Below, piece by piece: positions 1 to 11,300 of a stretch of DNA of 64,000 bases. Below the pieces are notes generated by a model. That model had not been told where the DNA came from, searched no databases, and saw nothing but the letters and a program-made list of their open reading frames with translations. The stretch is from Ascidia mentula. Lineage: Eukaryota; Chordata; Ascidiacea; Phlebobranchia; Ascidiidae. The position numbers and the translations under genes are program-made. The DNA is taken from NCBI GenBank assembly GCA_947561715.1, contig OX387199.1, positions 17,923,001-17,987,000 of the forward strand, in the 5' to 3' direction. How positions within the stretch are numbered: position 1 is the first letter of the stretch; each line of letters begins with the position of its first letter.

Positions 1-2927
1 CTGTCATGTAAATTTCGTCAGTCAAGACACAATGATTGAAGGTTTGCTCACCTGTCGTGCACCTTGTGCTTTCATGACTGCAAGAATCTTCTTAACCAAG
101 AAAATTTGTGGCTCCTAAAACAAAAAATATATTTTCTCTTCATAAAACAACAAGAATCTCTCTTAATATTGGCAATATTTATAATTTTAAACATTGAATT
201 GCACAGGTTAAATGACTATTTTTTTATTTAAAATATTCAACATAAATTATAGTTTTCTAAAATAAAAAACTTTTTTTGGTTATATGGTTTTTCTATCTGC
301 TTAACAAAATTTTATCAAAGTCATCAAAGCACAACACAAAATACAAAAGTAAATTTGAATCAATTCACTTAATTATTTGTTCGTTGGCACTATTTGTTGG
401 GGCATACATAAAGTAAATGTTAAAATGCAGGCCAAATGTTAAAAATATGCTGGAATTTGAGTGGTAGAGATTGTATATACGAAGGTGCCCCAGCTAGTTG
501 TGCACTGGGCACCAGTGTATTTTGACCACAATGTACACCACAAAACATCTAAGTTTCCGCAGCTAATTCAGTAGAGGGGTTATACTGTGGGCCTGATTAA
601 GCAAGGTCATATATTTAAACCCCACCAGCCGTTTACCTAAAATTGGAAAACTAAAGCAATTCGGTTTTTGCCAAGTAATCGAAAAAAAGTATATACAACA
701 TAGTAATGAACCTATGTAAAAATTATGGCAGCTGCATTAAGACAGTCAACATTTTTGTAAAAACTTCCCAAAAAGCTTTATGTCTTATGTCCGGTATAAA
801 CATTACCACCTTTAAATAATTTTATTGCTATTTTGTATAAACTTGTGCTTAAATGTTGTTGTCCCTTAAATCAGTCTCTTTAATGTTTTACCTTTTCAAT
901 TTGAAAATGATCAGTGAGTTCGTGTCGTAGGTTTTTTCCTTACCCAGCAGCAAAACCTACTTGTTTGCAAACTAATTTCCTAGAGTACAGATGGTTATGG
1001 ATGCTAAATTCAAAATTTCTGTATCAACTTAACCTTACTGGGTCAAAAAATATATTTAAAAAGCTATGAATACTAGCAGTTACTATTTGCAGTCATTTAC
1101 TAGTTCATGATAGCAAACATGTCCTTGACGAAGTTATTTTAAATACATTACTTCTTGCAACACTGTGAAAACCTCGAACTGGAAATCCCTGGGGAAAATG
1201 GCTGGTGCCCCTCCTAAAAAGTCCCGTGGTAAATTGAAGGGCTTTCACTGAAAAAAAACAACCCGGGTAATACCCTGGTGGCACAATCGGGACTGAAAAA
1301 CCATACAGGAGTATACTTTGGGATAACCATCAAAGGTTTTATCGGTACCCTCATTTTACCGTTAGCATGTAATGTTTCTTTGTGTTGTAATGTTTCGTTT
1401 ACACAAAATGATTTGACTTTGTAATTTTACATAACCATTGCTTTTCAAACCCACACACGAAGTCCGAGATCTCAACAACTTCCAAGATTAATGCAACTTT
1501 AGCCTACTCAACGATAATCGGCGACTGCTCACCAGTGGTGATCTGCGTTTTTGTTCGGCGTCGATGCCATTTTTTTTAAATTGAAAGACACGTTTGCAAT
1601 GTCAGGCGGCGTAAAGGCTTACGGCCATCGATATATATATACGGTTATTGAGATTACATAAAATAATGAATTCGACAGAATTAATAAAAATGTCGATGTG
1701 AAATCAAAACCCAAAGCCGATTTGCACATATGTCGGATAGACACGAAGCGATTAAAATAACATGTGCGCACGTACGCGAACTAATCAAATTGCACAATTT
1801 AACACAAAATGAATTTAATAATAAAGTTTTACTGCACACAAAACCATAAAAGCTTGTTGAAAGTACCAAGTTGTTTGTAGTAATTGAGTACCGCACTATG
1901 TTGAGATTAGCAAAGCAATCGGCCAAATAATCAAGGTATTAGCACTTGTGAAATGGTTGTAATTTTTTGGTATAAGTTATCGTTTTGATCAGAGTAGGCT
2001 TCAACTTTCATAGTTATAAACTGATCGTCCATCTCAAAAACACAGCGTGGACGTCCAATCAATCCGTTTGGAATACCTAGTTTGAATCACTCGAGTGATT
2101 TTTATGACCTGCTTCGGCCAAATGAACAATCACAAACAAAGAGAGGTCATAAACAAACAACCATCGGCTTGCTTACTTGAACTCACTGCAATCCAGCAAA
2201 AGTACCCGACTGCTCCGTGAGCAGTGAATGCCTCAACCGAGCACTGGCCGTTTGTTACCGGTTTAGCTTCATCACTGAGCAACACAACAGCTCATCATAA
2301 TTGTTTACTCAGCTGGATTAATTAGTAGTGCGTCAGGTTTCGTAAATTGTACTACTGGTTGGTTTTAATAATATTTGCAAAAGTTTCTTTTGGTTGAAGT
2401 TGCTTGGTAGTTTATGGACTCAAAGTAGTATTTATATATAGCAGCGTCAAAAAGTAAACATATTGTTTGCCCCTTTTTCTTGTAATATGGCCTGTTGATT
2501 TACGTTAAACTGTACAAAGGTTCAACAAATCAACAAATGAACCAAAAGGGGTTGATTCTTTATCCCAACAATCCAACAAAAAAATTAACAAAAAAATAAA
2601 CAGGCGTTTATGAGGTCGCAACCGCGATACAAGAAAATGTAGCTGTTATGCCGACTACAAATACTTAATAATAAACTCAAATAAACTGTTTGTTTCTCCG
2701 CAATGTCGTGACCGCAAAATTGATTTCGTGATATATTTTCCGATGTAGTTGTGTCACAAACCCTGATGACCTAATCAGCTCGGTTCAGAAAAAAGTTTGA
2801 TCTTACACTACAACCATTAATTTCTTCAAATATAACATTGTAATGTCACCGTCACATTAGATGCAGGTATCATATGTATTTGGTTTCCTGGAATGCCTCC
2901 CCTGTGATATTACGTGTTTTTTAATGC
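1..2927. other. No gene recognised
   Basis: About 2.9 kb without a supportable coding exon. Open frames are short, mostly lack an ATG, and have no good splice partners. A stretch near 490-640 looks repeat-like, but its ends could not be defined. The 3' part may hold the promoter of the small gene that starts at 2928. Confidence 0.5.
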
Positions 2928-3369
2928 ATGGATAAAGTGCTCGGAACTGTCGGTCTGAATCAGTATGTGGACGATTTCTTTTTCCGACTCGAACCACCAG
3001 GTTTTCGTGCTTGGAGTGCGACAACGCCGCGTTACGAGGTTATTTTGAATAAAGAGCAATCTCAGCTATCACATATAACTCAATTACAGGCCAGGTGTGA
3101 TGCCAGTCGCCCGTTAGCCATTGTAATTATAAAGGAGCCGTGCATTACTGGGTAAGTGGCGCTGGCAAATATGTTGTTATATGGCCATTATGATTTGCAG
3201 CATGTCGCCAAGTTTATTCAACGCTTCACTAGCTATTAACGACTTACACTGTGCCACGTTTCGGTCCACAGTTCACAAACATTCGGCTGAAACTTTTCTG
3301 TTGCGGGATACAGACCATATTAAAGCTTTAATAGGCTCGTTTTCATGCGAAGGATCAATGATTTTTTGA
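2928..3369 (+). CDS. Unrecognised two-exon small protein (130 aa)
   Basis: Exons 2928-3151 and 3201-3369. The 49-base intron begins GTAAGT and ends TTTGCAG, and the reading frame continues exactly across it (phase 2) to a TGA. A canonical AATAAA lies at 3412-3417, 43 bases after the stop. The start is the ATG at 2928 (MDKVLGTVGLNQ). I recognise no domain, signal peptide or membrane segment; the protein looks soluble, with a mixed composition and few cysteines. The next gene, a P450, is on the opposite strand and converges on it, with its stop at 4095. A start codon, a phase-consistent strong intron and a well-placed poly(A) signal together argue for a real gene, but without a homologue it could still be chance. 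Confidence 0.45.
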
Positions 3370-3411
3370 TAAAAATTTAGCCCACTGTTGATGTCCGAAT
3401 TTGTTTGTGCC

Positions 3412-3417
3412 AATAAA
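3412..3417 (+). terminator. Poly(A) signal AATAAA
   Basis: Canonical hexamer 43 bases after the stop of the two-exon small gene, the usual spacing for a short 3' UTR. Confidence 0.5.
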
Positions 3418-4094
3418 GTTCTCTGTAAACCACGGTTTCAAAATGAATCATGCATGATTAAGGACTATATGTTATGTAGTTAGCCTAAATATAACCGTAA
3501 GCCCCTTTCGTTGCAGTGTGTAGGATGCGCAAAACAACGGGGATCTGATACCAATACAAATCATAGCTTCTTTTTGGTGTTGGACAGTGAACTTGCAAGT
3601 CGCATAAATTCTTTCGTAAGTTGCAAAATGCAGTACGAGTGGTAGAACATTACATCGCATAAAAACGAGCGTATTTGTATTTATCGTGTGACACATTCGC
3701 CACCTCATTAGCGCGCGTTTTGTGTGTTTTTTTCTTGTGAGGCTTTTGGGTTAAAGAATCAACCGCTAATTACCTTTGTGTGGTTTAGTGCAAGTCAACA
3801 GGCCATACTGCAATAGAACAGGGTAAACAATACATTGTGTTTCTAAAGCTGTGCGTATGAATCGTAAAACAACGCTTTAAATAATTGAAACGAAACAGCG
3901 CCGGGAAAAGCAGAGGGGTAGTTGGTCAATGACCGTGTCTGTGTCCCAATTAGAAACAATTCTGGCTTATTTGGTCAAGGTCGCTTAGTACTATTTTGAG
4001 TAAATTCGACGCAAGTTTGTACTTATGACGGTATTGGTTGGTAATGGGACTACCCTTTTAGAAATGCAAACATAATTCCCAAAAATGACATTTA

Positions 4095-7000
4095 TTAATC
4101 TCGTTTGCTCAATACCACATTAAAGGCTTTGGGAGAATAAAACAAAGTTGTGTAGGATTCATCAAGCGAAGGCAGAGACTGGTCGTGGGGAGCTGTTATA
4201 ACAAAAGAATGAAAAAGTTTAGAGAAAACCACAAGCAGTTCAAGTCTAGCGAGTTGTTCTCCAACACATGAACGGGGACCGATTCCGAATGAGGATATTG
4301 TTTTACGATGATCAAAACTGCCGTCGTCGCGCAGGAATCGACCCGGACGGAAAACCTCCGGATCTGACCACGTGGTGGCGTCGTGGTGTGCGGCGAAAAT
4401 GTTTGAAAATACCTGCAAAAATGCAGAACTGTCAATAAAAACTATGACTTAAACTTGTTCAGTAATGTTGTAAAAAACGATGCTACAGAATGTATGCCTG
4501 CAATCCAGTACCGATTTTTCCGCGACAAAACCAACTGAGAAGCACAACACCAGATCGTCTCATAACTAACTAATGTACAAACTTACGTCGAATTTACTCT
4601 ACCATTAGTGTGAAAATAGTACTAAACGACTTTTCAGATACCGACACGGTCATTGACCAACCATGTTTTTTCAGTGCAGCCATATCAGATCATTTTAATA
4701 AACTTTTAATTTTAGAATAATAAAAAAAAACCAATGAATCAAAAACACTGGAATGCTTTGACCTATGAGAATAGTTTACCAAATTGCACTGGTTGTTTTT
4801 TAGTAACAATGAGTAACTAACAACAACATACAGTTGTGTTTTTCGGAATGACGTAACCATCGACTTCAATCGTTTCGTTTGTTTTATGAGGAACACTGAA
4901 CGGCCCACTCGGGCGATAGCGAAGAACTTCGTTCATGAATGAATTCAAGTGAGGCATTTCCCATTTCATCGACGCGCTTACATCATTGTTACCTGTCAAT
5001 AAAATATATTGGAGATTCGTTACCACAGCAACTGAACGTCACAGCCACGTGATAAGGTCGAGAGAAAAGGAATTTATTGAAACAAAAAATAAAAAAGGAA
5101 ATAAATGAAAAAAATTTTACCAAGACAGGCAGCAATCTCCCTTGCCATGTCCTCATCAAGATGGGGATTGTGAAGAAGGGAAAGAATGCCCCAGGACAGA
5201 GTGGCGGCTGTGGTTTCGGTGCCAGCGATAAACAAACTTCGACAATACATGATGAGTTGTTTCAACTAAAAACATTTTCATCTCCATCGATAAAGTGTAA
5301 ATATTTGTAATGTTTATTGATTAATCAGCGTATGCATGTCAAGAGCATTTCAGCAATGAATATATGGGAGTCATAGGCTAGATGATTTCAACGTTTTTTA
5401 TGTAGGCATTGTATTGAACATGGACGATAAAAGTTTGTCCGAACTGGGAAAAGTTGTATTTAGAAACGTGTGCAGTATATAGTAAACTGGATTCTCTTAA
5501 AAACAGTTGATTCAATTAAGCTTTTCAACCTTAATTATTCCAGAAACATGAACATTCAATGATGTATGAACACAGCACGTAGCTGTCATGACCCTATACA
5601 GACAACAGGAAGAGCAAACAGGAATGACATAGAGTAATTGTAAACAATAAAAACGCTAGTTGAGGCTACAACACCAGTTAGAAAACACATACTGTAAAGC
5701 TATTATTTTTCTTTGTTTGTTCTTGCCCTTGTTGATGAAGAAACTCATCAATAAAATCTTTTCGATGATCTGGGTTGAAATGGGACTGGTGGTCCTCAAT
5801 AATTTGTACAAATGCATCTAAAATAAAAAAATAAACAAATAAGACATGAAAAATGGTTGCCAGCAAAATCAAGTGATAGGTATCAGTAAAGTGCTCGATA
5901 TATTCATGTTAGATATGAGAATTAATAACCTCACCTCCAAAAAAGGGGAACATGTCATTACTCTGAGAAAGCGTAATTGTGTCATAAGAAAAATATAAAG
6001 TCCAGGAAATGTCCTGCATGTGTTACTTACCATACACATCCTGCTGCATTTTCATGTACTTTTTGCATACTGTTGAAAATGGAGGGAAGTGCCGAAATGC
6101 ATTGAAAAACACACAGAGCAAAAGGATCCTATCTTGTTGGTTACTTTTCTCCCTAAACAAAGAACCATCTTTAAAAATATAAAATTTTTGAAATTGAGAG
6201 TGAATGTTACATTAAAGTTGTAATGTTGGTCTCTGATTCATCATCATATTGGAACCTCATGCTGAACACAAACCTGGCCACAACATTACTTGTAAACTGT
6301 TTGAAATAAACCTGGATATAACAATCACAGATTAGTATCTTCTATTGCCATTCAACAAGAGAATGTGGGATACTAACATCTAAGTTGATTGGGGTTCCAA
6401 CTTTTGTCTTAAGAAACTCCATGAATAAATTTGCCTCTTCATTGACAGCCTCATACATTGATTTTCCACCAAACAAGTTTCTACAAAAAGATGTAAGTGT
6501 TGCAATGTTTTACTTTTTAATACTTTATTCATTAAATATAAATACTCAATGCTTAAATTTTAAACATTATAGTAGTAAGGAAGTACTGGATCTTAATTTT
6601 TTTTACATGTTATTTAAGTATTTTAGCAGCAAAATTAAGTTTGGGACATCATCCGACCTTAATTATTTTATATCTGTCAACTTCGAAAGCAAAAATGGAA
6701 TTGATAAAATACAATGCACCCTTTTAATGATTTAAATCCAAAGTTTTTCTGTATTTTAAACTCTTCGCTGTAATTCTTTGATGTAATTCCATAATTTCCA
6801 TCCACTTCATTGAAAAAGCCTTCCAAGGGACGCCCAGAAGAAGATAATGAATGTTTAACAAATACCTGGATGCATATATACATAATATCACAAATGGACA
6901 ACAGGGCTAGACTGCCCCAAACAAGCTGATTGGCAGATTATTGCTGGAAACCAACAATGCTCTGAGAATAAACAGCCAGGCCCAAAGAAATCAATGTCAT

Positions 7001-7398
7001 GACATGTTTCAACAAAAACTTAAGCAATCATCAGTAAAACATTATGGGCCATTTAGTTTATTCTTTCTGGCTATTCTCTAATTTACAAGTCAAACATGTT
7101 TAACGCATGTAAGCCAGTGTGTAAGTAACTGAGTATCAGCACTTACTTTGTAAATAGAGTTGGTATCATTCAGAAAAACAACATCCTCTCTTCCAAGTCG
7201 GGCTGACATTATCGGGGTGTACCATCGGTCACTCCATTCCTTTATTTTGCTATGCAAGTTTCCTTTCACAAATGGAAGTACCCCAACTATAGGCAGTCCC
7301 CGGGGTCCTGGTGGGAATTTAGGATGTGGTTTTTTCCACCAGAAATAGAACAGCAGACAAAGCAAAAGTAGAAGAAGCAAAAATGTGTAATTGAACAT
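4095..7398 (-). CDS. Cytochrome P450, CYP2-like (490 aa, complete)
   Basis: Haem-thiolate monooxygenase, expected to be anchored in the endoplasmic reticulum and to use NADPH-P450 reductase. Exons, 5' to 3': 7398-7147, 6865-6720, 6480-6378, 6311-6211, 6152-6031, 5817-5693, 5265-5121, 4992-4832, 4412-4095. All phases join and give 1473 nt including the stop. Seen in the protein: an N-terminal leucine-rich anchor (about residues 5-19), the proline-rich hinge PPGPRG, the I-helix motif AGTETT (297-302), the K-helix ExxR (E353, R356), and the haem loop FGIGPRSCVG with its axial cysteine near 434. Length and the nine-exon layout are typical of vertebrate CYP2-clan genes. The substrate cannot be inferred. 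An AATAAA on the coding strand (4096-4091) overlaps the stop codon. The start at 7398 lies about 100 bp from the divergent start at 7499, so the two may share a promoter. Confidence 0.93.
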
Positions 7399-7498
7399 GC
7401 TATATCGATATTCTATAAATGTAAGTAATGCAATATAGCCTACATTTGTCTACTTATATTTTGCGTTGAAACAAGTGAGGCATTGTTCCGTGCAGAGC

Positions 7499-8336
7499 AT
7501 GCACACTTTCGCCAAAGTTTTGTTAACTGGCGATTTCTTTTGTGAACTAACATCCTTCTGGTCGCACACTAAACCACAGCAGCTGCAGCCGTGCATACAG
7601 GAAATTATGATGTTTCAAAAAATTGTTAAAAGCGATCCGGGTGAGTAATCTGCTGTATCAGTATTGCTTTTGATCGTTGAAGTTATTCAAGCGAAGTGTA
7701 CATAAACTATTACTGATTACATTGTCTGGTCCAAACACAAAGATTCTTTTTGTGTTGTTGTTTACGTTAACTGCAAGAATTCAACACGGGAAATTCCCTA
7801 TCAAAAATCTACAAAATCAAATAAATGCAGTGAGGGTAAATGACTCTGATTTCGTGGGGTAAAGTCAGAATATTGTACTTTCGATCATACCGTTTGTTAA
7901 ATTCGTTTCTGAATCTGTTGTGGTGTAATGCAATTTACATTTCAAATATCACCCATCATAACCAATAAACAAGCATTGTTCAAAACCGTCGTTGGGAAAG
8001 TTACGAATCGTGTTTTGCTCTACGTAGTACGTGAGTATACTAATCATTTTATTATCAAAAATTGGACAAATTGTGTTGTTTGATGCAGGCGTATTTTACA
8101 GGTGTTTTGTTCCGTTGCTTTGTGAAGTTCACTTTAGGGATCCATGACCGAAACCCTAAAAATCCGACAAGGCAACACGAAGGCGCCAATGCCGACTTGT
8201 TCAATCAAGTTTGGCAAACATTTTACGTGATGACGGATAATACGAACTTTCGTTTTGTAAGATATTTTGTATTTGTTGAGTTTTCCCATTTGATACTCGT
8301 TTATATACTTTGCAGGCTGTAGTAAATTGTTTGTGA
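7499..8336 (+). CDS. Tentative five-exon small gene, unrecognised (158 aa)
   Basis: Proposed exons 7499-7640, 7743-7835, 7974-8026, 8089-8256, 8316-8336, with GT-AG introns throughout. The phases match at every junction and the sum is 477 nt including a TGA at 8334-8336. The start is the ATG at 7499 (MHTFAKVLLTGDFF). No family is recognised. There is a moderately hydrophobic stretch near residues 82-108 (VTNRVLLYVAYFTGVLF). The second exon uses a weak acceptor (AACACAAAG), so the model may be wrong in detail. The stop is only 17 bases before the NUP160 start codon, and the last acceptor (TTTGCAG, 8315) could instead be a trans-splice or 5'-UTR acceptor for NUP160. It may therefore be the first cistron of an operon, or just NUP160 leader exons. 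Confidence 0.3.
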
Positions 8337-8353
8337 ACCAAGGCCTGCAAAAA

Positions 8354-11300
8354 ATGGCCTTCATGGATGCGAAAAAGAATGTTAAACTTCTCTATTTGGA
8401 GGTTCCCGTTCATTCCTCGAAGTCATTGACGAAAAGAACAAGCGAAATATTTGTCAGTGAAGGTAAAACACGTTTAGCATTTTGTATTTCATTGAATATT
8501 GTCTGTAAAATACATCTTGTTTACCTTGTAAATTTAGTAATAGTAAGTGTTTTGTTTAGGCGATCCAGAGGACCACAGACTGTCAGATAGTTGCTCCTTT
8601 CCAGACTCTGGTGGTGGACAAGAAATTCCTGTTCTGAACACCAGTATTACACGGACCCTATATTGGTATATTTTGTTATAAAAACCTGTGTTATTTATAT
8701 GTTAAGTTATATCGAGCAATGTTAAATAGCCTACCCTGCGACAATTGTATGTCCCCTAGGGATGGGCAATACAGAAATCTAGAACATTCTAGAATAGTTA
8801 AATCGAATCCAGAATACCGAATCCTATTCTGTTTTTGTTTTATCTTGTACACTGCAGCACAACATGCTGATATTTTTTCTGCGGTTCTGAGTTTTAATGA
8901 AATTCACCTTTAACTCGCTCTGTCGTATCAATACGTTTTTTATCAAACACAGTTATCAGTTTACCTGACAATTTTAAACGACAGATTTGTTGACAATTAT
9001 AGTAGGGCACCAAAGTTTGCCTTTAACATTTACGGACGGCTTACATTAATTTTTTAACACCGTCGCATGCGCAAATACAGAAATAGAAGGTAAATAACGC
9101 AACCAATTATTCGGTTTGAAGACAATTTGAATTCGGATAGTTTAAGATTTGAATCCTTTGGATTCGCTATTCTGAATTGCCCATCCCTAATGTCCCCATA
9201 AAGTATTTGTTCATATTAAAGTTTATATTTTTGCATTGTTATTTTTAGGCGAACCCATGCAAATGTCTTGGATTTGTTTGAATATTCATTTCATGGTGAC
9301 CTGCGTCACAACCACTATGAAATTATATTTCAAAACTCAAAACTTTTGCCAGGTTGGACATGCTTTTTATTATTTGAGAAATTGTTTATTTGTTATTATG
9401 TGTTCATCCTTGTGAAATGTGCATTTTCTTAGCATTCATTCATTCATATAAATTATCAAATTTTGTGTAAAATGGAATTCGAATGCATTTAGGAGTACGA
9501 GTTTTTTACAATGGTGGTCAAGTCGTTGTTCTCTTTGCCACATTGCACGCTGCACATCGACTGACCCTCGCTGCTCCTCATCTAAGAAATAAGGTACATA
9601 GATATGTATATATATATATATTAAAATCAAAATGGAACACTATTCTGTATATACAACAGAACTTCCCAAACTTTTTTGTTGTTCAACCTCATTTTAACAG
9701 AATAATTTTAATGCCATTTCTTCATAGATAGCCTTTTGCAATACCTCTCACTTATTTACTGAATATTCTGTTCGCATTTTTTACGTGAGTGATGCGTTCA
9801 ATAGATCTGTTAGAAATAGAAAGTTTTGCAAAGCACCTCCTTTCCAAAGTTGTGTTGCTATCAAATTGATAAAAACTTAAAAATGATCATCTTTGTCCCT
9901 ATAGGATAGATCAATGCTTCAAGGGCTTTCCTCAAGTAACTTTGAAGATGCAAATAGTAACTTTTATTTTGCGCAACCTGAACACTTCAGCACTATGTCA
10001 GCTGCCATCACAGGAAACAATGCAACAAAACAACACACTGGTGCCATCTTTACACTTGTTAACTCAAGTGGAAATATTTCAATTGTCAAAATGCCGAATA
10101 AGGGTTAGTGAAGAAGTTTTGCGTTTGTCGTTGACAAAGTCTGTAAAAAAATATTTACAAAATGTGAAAATAAATTAGTTTTAAATGATCATGTTGTATG
10201 TTGCTTTCCTCTGTACACAAATGGTATATTCTACACTAACATCTAATATGCTAAACTATATTTGCAACTTTTTGAAAACAATCTTTAACAAAGATCACGC
10301 ATTGGCTGATATAAGACTGGTGTACTGAATATCTTTGTATGTAGACAACATTTCATATTTACACACCTATGTTTTACCAGTATATACATCTTATTTAAAG
10401 TTTGTTTAATTGTCAGGGCAAGCCACGATGCTACAGATGAACCGTGCATCACGTATGTCACGTTTGTGGTCGGGAATTAATCCTTGGGCAGGCAGCGGCT
10501 CAGAGGAGACACCAAGTGGCCTAAGTTTAGTCTGTATGAATTCTGGAAACCCAAAAGTTATTGGGATCTGCCAAGACCATAAGCTTAGAGTGTGGTCATG
10601 TAAGGTTAGCATCTATTACAAATATGTATTTACTACAACTTTCAAAATACAAAAATATTTTACTTCTAAATTCTTTAGCTGACAAGTGGTGTGTGTTTTA
10701 TACTGTACGCTTGTAACAGTTTTTCTACATGCTAAGACTAAAAAAATGTTCTTTGTAAGGTTTGGAGTCTGAAATCTGCCACTCAAATGATACTTATGTA
10801 TATCCCAAATAGTAAAACTTTTTATGTTAATTTTTGACAATTTGAACCTCCATGTGTGTTTAAACTATATATTCAATGCAAACTTTTTTATACCGCAGAC
10901 TTCAGACTGTGTGTCACAATTTGACTTAAAACCTTATCTGTCAGATGATCAACCTTCACCGGATGGAAGTAAATATTATTTGTTATATTGTAGTATTTTA
11001 AATTAACCCACTTTCATTGTGGTTATTCCCAGGTGGCAGTCACAAGATCTGCGTAACTTACAACGAAGCTTATGAAGATTGGACGATTTCCGTGTACTTT
11101 GGATTCGATCCAACCCCAAGGTTTTTTATTTTCAAGGTAAAGTGATGTAAATTTTTGTTTTACTTTGTAAGTTGTTAAACCTGGATTAAGGAATTAAATT
11201 AAATAAAAAAGATTCAATTGGTTTGTGTTCCTGTTCCAACAGGTATATTTGTTTATTTGACCTGTCATTGTGTAGCCTACATTATCCAAAATCAGACAAG

